A stretch of DNA of 64,000 nucleotides, from assembly GCA_030686995.1 (NCBI GenBank), contig CM060685.1, positions 26,732,065-26,796,064 of the forward strand. The letters run 5' to 3'. The notes under the pieces were generated by a model. It was not told where the DNA came from and did not search any database. It saw nothing but the letters and a program-made list of their open reading frames with translations. Numbering within the stretch: the stretch's first letter is position 1; every line of letters begins with the position of its first letter. This DNA comes from Artemisia argyi (lineage: Eukaryota > Streptophyta > Magnoliopsida > Asterales > Asteraceae). This document shows, in pieces, positions 1-12,899 of this stretch. Position numbers and translations under genes: made by a program.

Positions 1-427
1 ATGCATTTATTATCCAATTTATATTATGTGTTTAATTTGTTTGTTTGATATCAAATCAATCAATATGCATGATTGTTATTGCTGTTGTTGTACCATATGG
101 TTGCATAGAGTGATCACCCGTATTCAAGAAGGAACTAGGGGTCACTAGATGTTACGGGATCCAACATAGTTTTGTTTCATAGTTCTACTTTTTTGCAAAG
201 GACATCAAATTGTTTTATATGCACCCGGTCTCAATACATTATTTTGCTAGTTATTGCTTAATTAGTTAATCAATAGATGAAAAATGAACTTAGTTTTGAC
301 TAAACTCAATCATTTTTACTGTAATTCATAGGTTTTTGTTATTTTTGTTTCCTTTTTAGTATAGTTAAAAGATATTTGTACAAATCACTCAAGTGTGGCC
401 TAGAGTTGAGATACATGAAGTACCCAT
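1..427. other. Intergenic, nothing recognised
   Basis: AT-rich non-coding sequence without a convincing reading frame, terminal repeat or RNA signature that I can see. Confidence 0.5.
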
Positions 428-477
428 ACATGCCATAGAACCTATCAACCAATCATAGCCACTCATTTGTATTTTCC

Positions 478-512
<35 letters not shown>

Positions 513-1002
513 CAAAACAACATATCTTGCAAACGGTAAATCTTCAAGCAAAAAATACCATCGCGACGAGAATTAAATGATCTTTCTATTGATATGTATT
601 GTTATATACTTTCGACGAACTTTTTTTTTTAAATTCCGCCCAGAAAAAATCATATATTATTCGTAAATATCATATATGATTCGTAAAAAATCATATATGA
701 TTCGATTATTACAAATCACATATGATTCTTACGAATCATATATGATTTGTTAAAATCGAATCATATATGATTTTTCTGGACGAAAAAAAAAGTTCATCGA
801 AAAAAAAGTTCGTCGAAAGTATATAACAACTCATGTCTATAGAAAGATAATTTAATTCTCGTAGCGATGGTATTTTTTTTGTAGCTTGACGATTTACGGT
901 TTGCGAAATATTTAATTAAAAAAAAAGTGGAAGATTATTATTTTTTTTTTTTTGATAAAAAAAATGAGTGGCTAAAATTGTTTGATGAGTATTATGGTAA
1001 AG
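428..1002. repeat. Foldback MITE-like element (about 575 bp)
   Basis: The two halves are inverted copies. TAGCCACTCATTT near 456 pairs with AAATGAGTGGCTA near 962. Further in, a segment around 535-590 (GCAAACGGTAAAT, ACCATCGCGACGAG) pairs with 843-905. The arms carry long T or A runs and meet in a short palindrome array. Terminal similarity fades outward, so the exact ends and target duplication are not resolved. Relatives of the right arm occur near 46090-46210 and 51660-51790, so this is a dispersed family. Confidence 0.7.
648..774. repeat. Array of ATCATATATGAT palindromes
   Basis: About six copies of a 12-base palindrome, most followed by TCG or TTG, form the loop region of the foldback element. 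Spacing is irregular (roughly 15-25 bases) and some copies are degenerate. It is self-complementary at two scales, as single palindromes and as the whole array. Confidence 0.75.
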
Positions 1003-1021
1003 TTGGATCTATAAAGAACTT

Positions 1022-1195
1022 TTGGCGTGTGGCCTAATGACAAAAAAGTTTGCATGTGACTATCATTCTAAAATGTGTGAAGTCTCAAGTTCAATTCCTG
1101 CTATGTGCAAATTATCTTCAAAGTGGCTATGCCAAACTCCTGAAAAAGGGAGGGCTTTACCTAGTTTGAGTCTGTGTAACGGTCCAAACATTGAA
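1022..1195 (+). mobile_element. tRNA-derived SINE-like element
   Basis: A degenerate pol III A box (GTGGCCTAATGAC) near 1027 is followed about 55 bases later by a B-box-like CAAGTTCAATTCC near 1087. The rest is a non-coding tail containing TGCCAAACTCCTG and GGGAGGGCTTTACC. This layout fits plant SINEs. No clear poly(A) end or target duplication was found. Confidence 0.45.
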
Positions 1196-1210
1196 ATATT
1201 TTATATAATA

Positions 1211-2097
1211 AAACAAAACCTCAAGTGGGGACTTTTCCATTTAAAAAAAAACTAAACCATACCTTATTTAGTAATAATATTATTTAAAAAAAATATTATT
1301 TAATAATTAAGTAATATTTTATATTTATTCATAACACAAGTATAAGATAAATACAAAAAATATAGATAAGATGTAATTACCAATAGGATTAAAATTTTAA
1401 AATAATTATATTTAATAATAAAAAACTATAATTAAACATCATAAATCAAATAAAACAAATATTAAATTATTTGTTTTTTAATTAATAAAATATATTATTC
1501 AATTTTTTTTTAAAAAAACTCGCGCGTGCGCGGGCATTATAACTAGTAACATACTACGTTAAGTTGGTATATATAAATTGTAATTTTTGGTAACTTTCAA
1601 TGAGATCAATCAGTTTTGAAAAGATTTACCCACAGACTGCTTCAAACTCAGTGATATATAGGGGAATTACCCACAGATTATCCACGACTTACAAGCTTTG
1701 TAGATCGGCTGAAAAGTAGAACTACACACGCTTTAAATGATTATATTGAGCGTTCATTTGTAAGGAAACAAATAAGTGAATGGTGTCTCACCTCTTCATC
1801 TCTAATAATTGAGAATGAAAGGTTTAAATCCTAATCCCTAATGAACAAATTCAGAGATAAATAAGGATTTGTACTTAGTCGACTAAACTTTTGATTTAAG
1901 CTAGCTGCCAATTACCCTTCTATAGGATCAGCTATGCCTTTCTTGACAAGGGCAATCAACCACCAATCCAAACACTTACCTACTCGTCTAATATTAAGCT
2001 AAACAAACACATTAACCCCTAATATATCTAATATGCATACTAATATATAACAGCGTTAGTGAGCCTTCTCCAGGGTTTTCTTCACTGGCTTGAATAA
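1211..2097. other. AT-rich intergenic DNA
   Basis: No gene seen. It holds AT-rich stretches (1260-1500), a Helitron-like tail at 1518-1546 and otherwise unique-looking sequence. Confidence 0.5.
1518..1546 (+). mobile_element. Helitron 3' terminus-like hairpin
   Basis: A GC-rich palindrome (CGCGCGTGCGCG) is followed by about 11 bases and then CTAG before a T. This is the hairpin plus CTRR arrangement that ends Helitrons. No matching TC-starting 5' end was identified. Confidence 0.45.
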
Positions 2098-2232
2098 ATG
2101 TGTGGATTGCCAACAAAGCTCAACATCACTGTCCAAGAAACCCCGCCTCCCAACATCTCCGATCTGTCAAAAACTCTCTCACTTAACCCCGCTGCAACTC
2201 CCTTTGCTCTGAGGGTTAATATACCGTCATAA
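2098..2232 (+). CDS. Possible 44-residue ORF or gene fragment
   Basis: An ATG opens a 44-codon frame ending TAA. Composition is far more protein-like than the surroundings: a Pro/Ser/Thr/Leu-rich peptide with a PPPNISDLSKTLSLNP segment and locally higher GC. I do not recognise the family. It could be a captured exon, a short peptide gene or chance. No promoter or intron structure was seen. Confidence 0.25.
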   Translation: MCGLPTKLNITVQETPPPNISDLSKTLSLNPAATPFALRVNIPS

Positions 2233-2442
2233 CAAGACCGTTTACATCTTATATTTATATAAGAATTATGAAGTTCCTAAGATAAAAATATAAATATTCT
2301 AAGATAATTTAGACCAAAAGTGTTTTTTCCGTTTCAATTGTTCTTCATGTGTTTTGGTCCTTTGTTGGCGATTGTAGTTAATTTGTTAACGTTTTGGCCC
2401 CGTGTTTTGGTCCTTTAACTACGTGTTTTGGTAAAAGCACAC

Positions 2443-2594
2443 AGTTGATAGTGTAGAAATCGAAGATGAAACTAACTTGTGTATTAATTGATAAATTAAC
2501 TAAGAGAATACAACAAATATTTACAAGACAAACAAAGGGTAAAACCCTAAAAGCTAAATGGGTTGTGGGCCTCTTATGGGTTACTATGCTAACA
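2443..2594 (-). repeat. 3' LTR of copia fragment I
   Basis: On the minus strand the repeat begins TGTTAGCATAG at 2594, directly after a purine tract (2595-2604, GAGGGGAGA on the minus strand). That is the polypurine primer arrangement preceding a 3' LTR. The same LTR recurs at 17192-17352. The far end near 2443 is set by comparison with that copy. Confidence 0.75.
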
Positions 2595-2744
2595 TCTCCC
2601 CTCAAACTCACGATTCTGCAGCGAGAAACATTGAGAGTTTGTCGGTCAGAAAATGAAAACGTGATCCAGAGTGTGGCTTGGTAAATACATCTGCAATCTG
2701 TAAAGCAAAGCAGAAGGAACACACGGTAGAGAGATAGTCCCAGC

Positions 2745-4352
2745 CTAAAGATGACGACGAGTGAAATGACAATCTATCTCAATATGCTTGGTGCGTTCAT
2801 GAAACACCGAGTTACGCGCAATATGAATAACACCACGATTATCACAATGTAACGGAGTAGAATGGCTGATATGAATATCTGCAAGCAACCAAAGTAACCA
2901 AACAATATCACTAGTAGTCACTGTTATGGCTCGGTACTCAACTTCGGTAGAAGATTTAGAAATAACATCTTCTTTATTACTCTTCCACGAAATAAGAGAA
3001 TCATGAAGAAACATACAAAACACAGTAGTTGACTTGCGAGAAGCAGAATCACCGGCCCAGTCAGAATCATAATAAGTACGCAAGTCCAAGGCAGATGCAG
3101 AAGGAAACATAAGTGTTTGAAACTGAGTACCTCGAAGATACCTGCGAATGTGCAAAAAGCATCCCACTGAACAATTATGGGAGCATAGACAAATTGACTA
3201 ATAACATTATGAACTACATAAGAAATATCTTGACGTGTAACTGTAAGATAAACCAAACTTCCCACAATAGTCCAATACAAACTTGGGTCTGGCAAATGAT
3301 CACCATCTGTCGGAGTGTATATGGCCTTAGCATTAATAGGAATATCTTCAGCCATTTTGTCTGTAATTCTTGCACGATCAAGTAAATAAACTATATACTT
3401 GGACTAAGACAAAAATATATCCTTTTGGTGAAGAAGCAACCTCAATACCCAGACGTAGTAATCCCAAATCCTTCATAGCAAAACGATAAGATAACTCTTC
3501 CTTCCAATTCAATTCCATCACAATCATTTCCAGTAATTTTCGTATCATCAACATATAATGACAATAAAATACATCCAGCACTTGAACGTTTAACAAATAA
3601 TGCAGAATCATGATGGCTAGAGACAAATCCAAGAGAGGTAACAACTATGGATAACTTCTCAAACAAGCACGTGGTGCCTGTTTGAGTCCATAAAGAGCTT
3701 TCCGGAGCTTTCAAACATCACCTGACTGATGAGGAACACCAGGAGGTGGTTTCATATAAACTTCTTCATTTAGGTCACCATTCAAGAAGGCAATCCTAAC
3801 ATCCATTTGATATATTTTTCAATGACAACTAGAAGCCACTGCAATCAAAGTTCGGACAATTGTCATTTTTGCAACAGGAGAAAAAGTCTCTTCGTAATCC
3901 ATGCCATACTCTTGAGAGTAACCTTTAGCAACAAGTTGAGCCTTATATCTTTCAATGGACCCATGAGATTTGGTTTTAATTTTGTAGACCCAACGAGAGC
4001 CAATAGCGCGTTTGCGTGCTGGCAAAGGTACCAAGTCCAACGTGTGAGTCTGATGTAATGCAGTAAGTTCTTCAACCATAGCACCTTGCTAAAGTGGATC
4101 ACAAATAGCTTCCGTATAGGACACCGGCTTATGAAGACTATGTATATAAGCAACAAAAGAAGCAAACAAACTAGAATAACAAGAATAAATAAAATCATCC
4201 TTTTTAGTGGACTTACTAATACGTGTGGGTCGAACATTTGGAAGAGGAACTGCTGTGACTTCAGGTAATGATTGGGTAGTCGTGGTAGGAGAATGATTAG
4301 CGGTCGATGTAGCCTCGGAAATTATAACTGGTGGTGTTTCGGTAGTGGACAT
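2745..4352 (-). pseudogene. Ty1-copia pol remnant I (RT and RNase H)
   Basis: Read on the minus strand, successive broken frames encode the 3' half of a copia polyprotein. The pieces are a Ser/Thr/Pro-rich linker (4089-4352), the RT N-terminus with GSRWVYKIK and [12 protein letters not shown] (3819-4079), the RT active-site region with YVDD (3442-3714), and RNase H with DSDWAGD, SSTEVEY and the DNRG region (2745-3167). Several frameshifts and stops interrupt it, so it cannot make a functional polyprotein. Integrase, gag and the 5' LTR are absent. The 5' side stops at 4352, where a foldback repeat begins, consistent with insertion of that repeat. A related fragment lies at 15576-16640. The copia assignment is firm; the lineage within copia is not resolved. 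Confidence 0.9.
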
Positions 4353-4491
4353 TTAATCTACACATTTTTATTTCAACACTTTTATAAGATGTGTAAACTT
4401 TGGTTATTTATTAACATTTAATAATGTGTAAAATTTGATTATAGTGACAAATGTGAATTTTTTTTGTAAAATAATAGATTTTCCACACTTA
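4353..4491 (+). repeat. Left part of foldback element FB1
   Basis: This stretch matches 17660-17795 plus 18232-18260, including TTTATTAACATTTAATAATG and TAGATTTTCCACACTTA. It stops exactly where the Helitron starts, and its continuation resumes at 14846. It therefore represents the left edge of a foldback element split by the Helitron. Confidence 0.75.
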
Positions 4492-4659
4492 TCTTTACAT
4501 ATATATGAGACAAGTTTTGAGTTGTATTTAATGCTTTGAAGGTTGTACCATGAGAGTTAAATGCCACTTGGCATGAGGTGCTGACTGGATAATATGAGTC
4601 ATCATGTGACTCAGCAATATCCTCCACGTTGGTACCTTAACATGATTGCGGAATGTGTT

Positions 4660-4745
4660 TAAAAAATTTGACACATATGGGATTCGAACCCCGGTCTCCC
4701 AAGTAAACAAGCAACAATTCAACCACTAGACCAAAGTGGTTTTTG
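4660..4745 (-). mobile_element. tRNA-derived SINE head
   Basis: The minus strand shows an A box (TGGTCTAGTGG) and a consensus B box (GGTTCGAATCC) about 40 bases apart, as in pol III promoters of tRNAs. The acceptor ends do not pair and the sequence runs on past the tRNA-like part, so a SINE or tRNA relic is likelier than a functional tRNA gene. Confidence 0.5.
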
Positions 4746-5243
4746 TGAAACAATTTGAAAAACAAATTCAATAAGGCATTCAATTTTTTTGGCTACTCAT
4801 TTGGCTCTTAATTATGGCAACTCAAATCAATCGGTTTAAAAATCCCTTAATTGTAGCTATGTTAAAAGAAATTAAATAAAAGGAGCGTGTAACTATTCAA
4901 AATTCAAAACGCCTATCACGGGTTGAGATGATTTTAGTTTCTTTCAATCACACGAAATCATATTCAATCAAATCTTAAAAAAAATAAAAAATAAAAATAA
5001 AAAAACCCCTCAACACACACACACAATCAACCCATTTTTCGAAAATGGTTTGATCAACAAATTCACACTGGATTCATAATCATCTTCGAAGGTAATCTTT
5101 TATTTAATTTGTTCATATTGTATCAATTAGGTTAGTTTGTAAATTTTTTGAGTTATGACGATTTAGGGATTAATTTTGTATGCAATTATTAAGATTAATT
5201 ATTTATTGTAGTTTTGAATTCAACTCTTCCTCGATATGAACCC

Positions 5244-8200
5244 TGACTCCTCCTAAACTAACCAGTCAACCGGGTGCGGTAAATAGGTCAACCCAGGAGA
5301 AAGTGCAAGATAACTGGTGAAGAATAGGGTTTCCCCGGGTCGTTATGTCCCGACGAGGTGTGGATGGTAATCAAAGCGGTTCTGTGATCGGGTGAATTTG
5401 GATGAGAAAGGGGTTTGTGTGTGATTAAGCTAAGGAATATACGAAGAAATAGCTTAAACAAGCTATATAAACAAGACTGGGAAGTTGGAAAAACCAGAAA
5501 CGATTTAAACCTAAAAACGCGTACGTAACGTTTAAATAAAACGTAAACGTACAAAATAAAAAGTAAAACAACTGAAATCCGAAAACACCAAGGGGGTGAA
5601 AATGACTTTTTTACAAACTAAAACATAAAAGAAATTTTTTAGAAAAAGAAAATAAATTTTAACCCTAATTTATTATTATTTAAATACTAATTAATACTAA
5701 TTATTAATATTTAAAACACTTAAATATAATTTAATACTAATTAAATACTAAAAAGGTGAAAATAAAATTTCTAAAATTATAAAATAACTAAAAATAAGTT
5801 TTAAAAATAAAAATATGTATTTTTGTCTTTTTGTGAATTTTATATTAATTAATAACTAATTAACTAATTAAACTATTTTAAATTAAGAAAAATAGAAAAT
5901 GAACAGTAAAAATTCTAAGAAAATTTCTAAAATTATTTTATAACATATAAAAGCTATAAAAAATATAAAAACTAGGTTTTGCTTAATAAAAACTAATTAT
6001 GCTATTTTAAACTTAATATTAATTAATAATTAATAAAACTAAAATTAATTCTAATAAATACTAAATGATAAAATAAAAATCTAAAAAAATTATTATAAAT
6101 AGTTTAATATAATAGGTAATTAATAAAAATATAAAAAAAGCTAAATACTTAATTAAAATATAAAAATTAAAATTAAAATTAAATTACATTAAATAGAAAC
6201 TATCACTTAATTTAAATTTGATTTTTCTTGGTTTTTCTTTTACAAACTTATTTAATACCTAAAAACTACAAACTTTTGTAAAAACAAGTAATGTGGAACT
6301 TAAAAATAAGCTGAGAAAAAGCCAAGAGTTGAGACAGTTGACCAAAGTTGACCAAAAGGCAAAATAAGCTAAAATGGCCTCAAGTGAGACCCACAATGGT
6401 TAAGTCTGGTCCAAATAAGTTAATGAAACATGTATAAGCTGGAAAAAGCACAATTGGACCTCAGAATAAGCTATAAGCCACAAAATAAGCACATGGAATC
6501 TTGTTTGAAACTGAAAATGGGGACAGACTAGATGGGTTGATTCAGGTGGGACCCAGTTGGTTCAAGGTCAAACTAGTGGTCAAAATGTGAAACCTGGTAG
6601 GAGGGGGGTTGGGAGGAACAAGATTGATGGCCTGGGGCCCACTGGGTTGGCTGGAAAACCACCACCAAGTGGTGGTGGTGGCTGTGTGATCTGCACAGCA
6701 GGGGGCAGCTTGCCCTGCAGCCCTCTTTGGGCAATGGTGGGGCCCACAAGAAAATTTACAAAAATGAAAGGAAGTTGGGAACTCAAAGTTGAGCTGATGG
6801 ACAACACATGTAAACAAGATTCAATCCATGAAAGCAACTACAAAAATCAAATAAATTCTTTGAAATTTTGTGAAAATCTTAACAAACAAACTTTGACTTT
6901 TTGAAGAAACTTGGTATTTTGACTTTTTTCAACTTTGGGTCACTCCTACTGATTTAATATGATATTATAAGCTACTAGAAAATGAAATTAAGTTAGAACA
7001 CCAACTAATGAAAGGATTTGGGTGGTTTGAAGTCTCAAAGCTCCAACAGTTAACTGTTGGAGGCTTTGGAGATGATTTTTGACTTTTTACTTGTTACCCT
7101 ACTATTCAATGCTTAAACTAGTCTATCCTAACCTACTATGAACTAATGGTGCAAAGAAGACAGTAAATTTCCAACAAGAACCCACCAGAATGAGCAAAAC
7201 CAAACACCCCTCTTAAAACTGAAAATGGTGATTATTAAAGCATTTGGCTGGTTTGAACACTGAGACTGACTCCTAAGTGCTTAACATGATAAGGAAAGTT
7301 AATCTGAGCATACAAGAACACACCTTAACAACATTTGCCCAGGATTCATCATATGCCCATTTTAATCAGTTAACATGTAAATCATAGGTACTTAGATTAA
7401 ACAATGAAGCAAGCATACACTAATCTTAAACTGAACTTAGGAATAGGAAACAAACATAAAAACAAAGAATCACAGGGGATTAAGCACAGCTACAGTAAAT
7501 GCAATGAAAAATAGAAAAATGCTTACATATTTCCCAATGCTCAGAAATATGAACCAGAAACCAAGATTACATCCTAAATGGCCCCCATGAGCCTCTAATA
7601 CCCAATCCAAGCTCAGAATCAGCTCTGACTTTCTTTTCTCCTTCTTCTCTTCTTTTTTTTTTTTTTTTTTTAATTTTTCTTTATTTTTCTATTTATTTTT
7701 GGATATTTTTGATTTCTTATCCAAACTGCAATACATATATTGGAACTTAAGAAAACTTAAAATAAGGCTTAAATGGGATTAAAGGAACATGAAACCATAA
7801 CTTTTAACAATATATAGTGGGATCGTCAATTTCACTATAAATTTCCAAAAACTTCTTTTGATAACCTAGCTTGAATTTAAAGTTAAGTTAAGTTTACAAT
7901 AGATTAAAAGACTGAGTACAACACTATTGAACTGAAAGGAACAATTAAAGATTAAATTACATTCAAACGTTTTTCTATGCTAAACTACAATTACTAAAAA
8001 ACTAACCAACTAGCCCTCTTTCCTTGCTTCTCTTCTTTATTTATAGTCTTCCAGAGGTCTTTTGGCTCTTTCCCACACCTCCTTTAAGCCATTGGATCAT
8101 TGGTATTAATCAGGGCCCTTTATCTTGTTTTGGCGGGAAAGGGATTTTTTTGCAAGTTTGGAAGTTTCCTCTGATAACTTGTATAGGGTGGCAAGCTTTG

Positions 8201-8977
8201 GACTGGGGTGTTTGGAGTGTAGGGGAGGTGATGATGATTGCAGGCTCATGTGGTGATGGTGATGATGGGGGGCAGTGTTTGCAGGCTGAGGTGGAGGGGA
8301 TGAGTTTGACCGGGGTTGACTGGGGGGATAATACGGGGTGTGGGTTTTATTTTAATTAGGAAGTGGGCTTGGGGTTTAAGTGGGCTGAGGGTGTTTTATG
8401 GACCAGGCCAAAAAGGGTAAGGGTGTGGTTTTATTTTGGGTTTAAGGGTGTAAATAATAATAAGGGTCCATTTGGTATTTAATTCATTTCACAAGGACCA
8501 ATATTGTAAAGGCTGAAAAGTTAGGGACTGATTTTGTAATTTGCCAAAAGTAACCATAAGGATCAAAATTGACAACTTCAAATACCCAGGGATCCAAAAT
8601 GTGTTTTTCCAATATTAAATTTCCCGGGGACCAAAAGTGTAAATTCTCAAAACTTTTTACCCAAGGACTATTTTTGACACGTTTTGATTTTCCAAGGATA
8701 AAAATTGATTTTCCATTAAAAAATATCCAACCAGGGACTAAAACTGCCAAAATCTGTAACTCCAGGGACTAAATTGTAATTTTATGAAAGTTGGGGGACT
8801 GAAACTGCCAATTTTGCAAACTTTGTGCGTTTTTCATTTGTTTTTGCTCATTTTGCATCTAAAACATATAAAACACAACTTTGAAATATTTTTGGTATTT
8901 TGATGCATTTCTGAGTGTTTTTGTATGTTTTGCAGTTCAGATTAGACAAAAAATGATGAGTGTTTGAGCACTCATCA
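5244..8977 (-). mobile_element. Solo LTR, 3734 bp, of a large gypsy-type element
   Basis: The interval begins TGACTCC, ends ACTCATCA and is flanked by an exact 5-base duplication AACCC (5239-5243 and 8978-8982). Read on the minus strand it starts TGATGAGTGC, as does the LTR at 56248-59900. Near its other end it shares CCCCGGGTCG and similar blocks with that LTR, so the two belong to related large-LTR families. There is no internal retroelement sequence, as expected after LTR-LTR recombination. Open frames inside (for example near 6560-6900 and 8024-8359) are not protein-like. It sits inside the Helitron and is therefore younger than that insertion, unless it was carried in. Confidence 0.85.
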
Positions 8978-10405
8978 AACCCTATGGCAGAGGTATGTAT
9001 ATGATGATGACGAGAACGATAAAAATTGGTACCCTTCGATTTTTATTTTTTGTTTAAATTGTTTTTTTCATTCTATTTATTAAACGTTATTATCTAAAAA
9101 ATAGGGATCTGATGATTCAAGTTATCTTTAGTTTCAATCTTTTGCTGTTATTAATTTTCATGAGATTAAATGATGCCTCATTGCTACCGAAAATCATATC
9201 GACACATCAATTGACAGCTACATTTGTGAATTCGTTATACTCTGTATTATATAATAAATGGTTAGTTTGTTTGATTGTGTGTCTTTCATCTTTGTTTGTG
9301 ATCCACGACAGGTTTGATTTTGTCTGATTTACTACTTAGTGCTCTTTTGCAGTATTTAGCCACAAAAAGGATACGGATGCGCTTTTTTCTTCCACGTAGC
9401 AGCCAAACCAACCACATTTATCAACAAAAAATATGCATCAGTGGTCGTGGAGGGCGTTCACTTGAGCATTAACTTTGTGGTATAATAATTTGAATTTTAA
9501 AAAAGTTTTCCCATTTGGACATCTGTTTTTAAATTGTAGAATCTGATAATGTTATTATGTCTCAACTTAAAAGGTATTCCATGACAAGGGATTTCTCTAC
9601 GTCGATTATGATGACCATCCTGTCTAGAAGAGCTGCTTTGCTGGTCAATCGTCTGAGCAATAAAGATTAGTAAGTATCATTATTATAATCAAGACTTGAT
9701 CCGTTTTATGCATTTACTTATCAAAACCCAAATACTTGGTGTTTTATGTTAACTGATCAAATCGGAGTTTATAAGATTAGTCCTTATGATTATTGTAGGT
9801 GGATGCTTGGAACTCAAAGTTGATTGACAATGATACTCGGGTATTACTTTTTACATCCCTCGCTTGCCATGCACTTAATTTTTTGAACAGGAAAGTATGA
9901 GAGGCCAGAATGAGGCATGCATTGTTGCAAAGTAGGGAGGTAAAGGCTGCAAAAGGGGTTAGTCAAATCACAGGGCATGCAATAGATTATTTTCAACGTC
10001 TTAGTAAGAAAATAGATCATGATAATAAAATCAAGCAAAAAAAATGTTGGTTCTCAGTGGAAGAATAAACCCAAGCTATTGCTTTAATTTTTAAATTAGT
10101 TCCTTAATAGTTATTGTTTGCTATCATAATAGAAAAAGATCAATTGAGATGCATAAATCATCGTTTGGATAACTATGAAAGCCGGTTGCTAATATGTAGA
10201 AAAAGTGCATACTTGATAGCTGTTTTGTACAATTTGTATTAGTGTAGCAAGTCTACAACTCTTACTGTAATAATCACTATATAATGAAATCATTTTGTTG
10301 CTCCCGGTGTAGTTAAATTTGTTCCATTGATAACCCAGCTTTTTAGCATATTGAGTCTTTGGGCCTCATGTAATCATTGTGAATTTTGATCAACTACATC
10401 ATAAA

Positions 10406-10603
10406 CAGTGGAGGGGCTAGCCAAACTTTCTTAGGAGGGCCGAACTGTAAATTTTAAAACTTAGGAGGGCCAATTCATTACCTTTATTTAAAATATAAGG
10501 TTTATAATGTAACTTGGTCATTAATATAAGGGTATTTTGTGTAGACATGAAAAATGCTAGGACGGCCATAGCCCTCTTTAGTCTATATGAAGCTCCGCCC
10601 ATG
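10406..10603. mobile_element. hAT MITE (198 bp)
   Basis: It starts CAGTGGAGGGGCT and ends AGCTCCGCCCATG, imperfect inverted ends of hAT type. An exact 8-base duplication ATCATAAA flanks it (10398-10405, 10604-10611). No coding capacity. Confidence 0.85.
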
Positions 10604-12330
10604 ATCATAAACATGTCGCTATAAATTGATCAATATATATGTTTTGTTTTTCTATGATCATATAATCAAATCAATAATTTGTTTTGATGTAGGTTTCGAA
10701 ATTACCATTGATTAAGACCATGGGTGATTCGTGTCATGATAAGCCAACATATATCCCGAGCCTAAGGTGTGACTCTGAAATCTGAACTACTGGACTCGCT
10801 ATAACAAGCCAAATAAACAAAACAAGAACACTAAACTGATTTCTTTGATTTTGAATTTTTTTCATTCTTATTCAGGCAACCAATTTCCAGCAGCTGGAGA
10901 TGATTACCTAAGTGTTATTTTACTTTTTTTTTAATCAAACTATTAACAAACTTACTCACCATGGATAGATCTCAAAGATCAGCACCTAATGGGACAGAGA
11001 TTCTTCCACCAGGTGGCCACACTCACAAGTACAAACACAAGATCTTATTCGATTTGAGACCATATACTCTTATGTAATTTGTTAGGGAGTTGTTTGTTGT
11101 ATTCTTTAGGTCTTATGAATTGTTAAAATTAGGTTCAAACATCGTTTATCAAAATTAGCTAATTCGTAAGTGACATGACAGTTACCTTGAAGAGATTGAA
11201 CACAATCAAGACATAAGTCACAACTAAAGATTGAGAGACTTCATCAACTCACATGGGAACTCTGTATTGTTTTAGACTTTTTTTTTATCATTTTCCGTTA
11301 ATATGAATGGGAACGCACATGTGATACTAATTTTATAAAACAGGTTCCAAAATGATCATCCATCTGGTCATGCATGCAGAAGGGGTTATGAACTTCTCAG
11401 CGTTTTCTATACTCTCTTTTTGCTGCAACCACCATCTTATTCAGGTATTACTTAGTCACACTCTACGCAAATCTTGCAAATTTGATGATGGGAGATATAA
11501 AACCACATTTGAATTATTTCATGCTTCGTTTACTTATTGTCCATATTTTATCAGCTATTTGGTCGCCCTTAGTGGTTTGCTGTCAAATGGCGTTCACGTG
11601 CTTACGTTAAAAGGGTATTTCATTATTTTCATCATATCCTTCTAATTTAATTTTAATCTTAATATTCAAAAGTTAATAATGTGTTCATATAACTAAAAGG
11701 TCAAAGAAGAGCAAGATAACAGAGACTACCAAATAAGACCAAGTTGTGGTGTTCGAATTTGGTTTAACAAATCGATTATGGTGAGTCACTAAGTATTGCT
11801 CTTAATATTAGGCATTATCCCGGCCATTTGTTATTTTTAACCATTTTAAAGATTATAATCATAATTTCTCGGATAAAAAAAAGTTTTATGCTGAAATTAG
11901 AGTTTAAATCACAATTTGAAATTATGACATATCACTAATCAACTAACCTTTGTAGTTGGACGGTACGAATGAGCTATTTGATAACATTGTGTAAGTCTAA
12001 GTTTACGTAAAGGAAGGCTAAGTTTGTATACTGAGTTTATAGATAGGGGCTGGATCATGAGTAAGTAGTGTTGGGGGTAACAATAAAAGGGACATCAGTA
12101 AGTAGAAAGATAGAGAATTTGGAAATTTGTTGTTTCTTAGATGTCATCAGCATTACCACTTATTTTTTATGTTTCTTGCTAATATTCTGCTTGTGCATTC
12201 AATCCGCAAAATTAGATGTTTTTGTTGATAAATTTTGATCCTTTTTAAATGCAACTTATATATCTAGATATTGGTTTGTGCCATTGGTGATAACAATTGC
12301 CATTCTTTCTTTTTCCATTCTTAGTTGATA

Positions 12331-12476
12331 ATTATATTTGTATATTTTGCCAACTGTATGCATACAACTAAGAATGGCAAAAGAAAGTCGGCAATTGTTC
12401 TTAATTATATTTGTATATTTTGCCAACTGTATGCATACAACTAAGAATGGCAAAAGAAAGTCGGCAATTGTTCTAA
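12331..12476 (+). repeat. Tandem duplication, 73-bp unit, two copies
   Basis: The unit starting ATTATATTTGTATATTTTGC is repeated at 12404 with almost no change. Each unit contains a short internal inverted repeat (GCCAACTGTATGCATAC and following). The near-identity implies a recent event inside the Helitron cargo. Confidence 0.85.
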
Positions 12477-12899
12477 CAAATGGTTGATAACAGATTACGC
12501 GCCTACGGGTCTTTCTTTTGTGCTGAACAAACGGTCTATAAAAGGAAGGAAGGCTTATGAGACAACCACTTTATCTAATGCACAACTGCAGTAATGCATA
12601 CAGGTGTGCATTCTTTTCTTTTTTGCATACGGATGTAACTATTCATTCAGCTAATGATACATGTGTCTATGCATAATATTGCTATTGGTAACAGTAAAAA
12701 AAAAAGTTTCATTTGAGTAAAATATGAAAGACAATTTACCTTACACTCACTATTCGTGACGTGATTTTGTCACATATATGATTGCAGTTGTGCTAGCGAC
12801 AGATGGGGTCGTCCTACTAACTAAGGCATGTAAACTATTTGGTTACCTACCGATTTGAAGTACTATATACACGATATAAATGACGGCTTAGGCTACACC

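Noticed and set aside
648..774. CRISPR-like array
   Set aside because: Repeats are short self-palindromes with irregular, repeated spacers in a eukaryotic foldback element, and no cas genes exist.
4670..4745. A functional tRNA gene
   Set aside because: A and B boxes are good, but the acceptor and anticodon stems do not pair properly and sequence continues as in a SINE.
6542..8359. Open frames such as 6557-6904, its antisense partner, and 8024-8359
   Set aside because: They lie inside the solo LTR, are not protein-like and have no conserved motif.
12256..12453. 65-residue minus-strand ORF with an internal repeat
   Set aside because: It only reflects the 73-bp tandem duplication; no coding signature.
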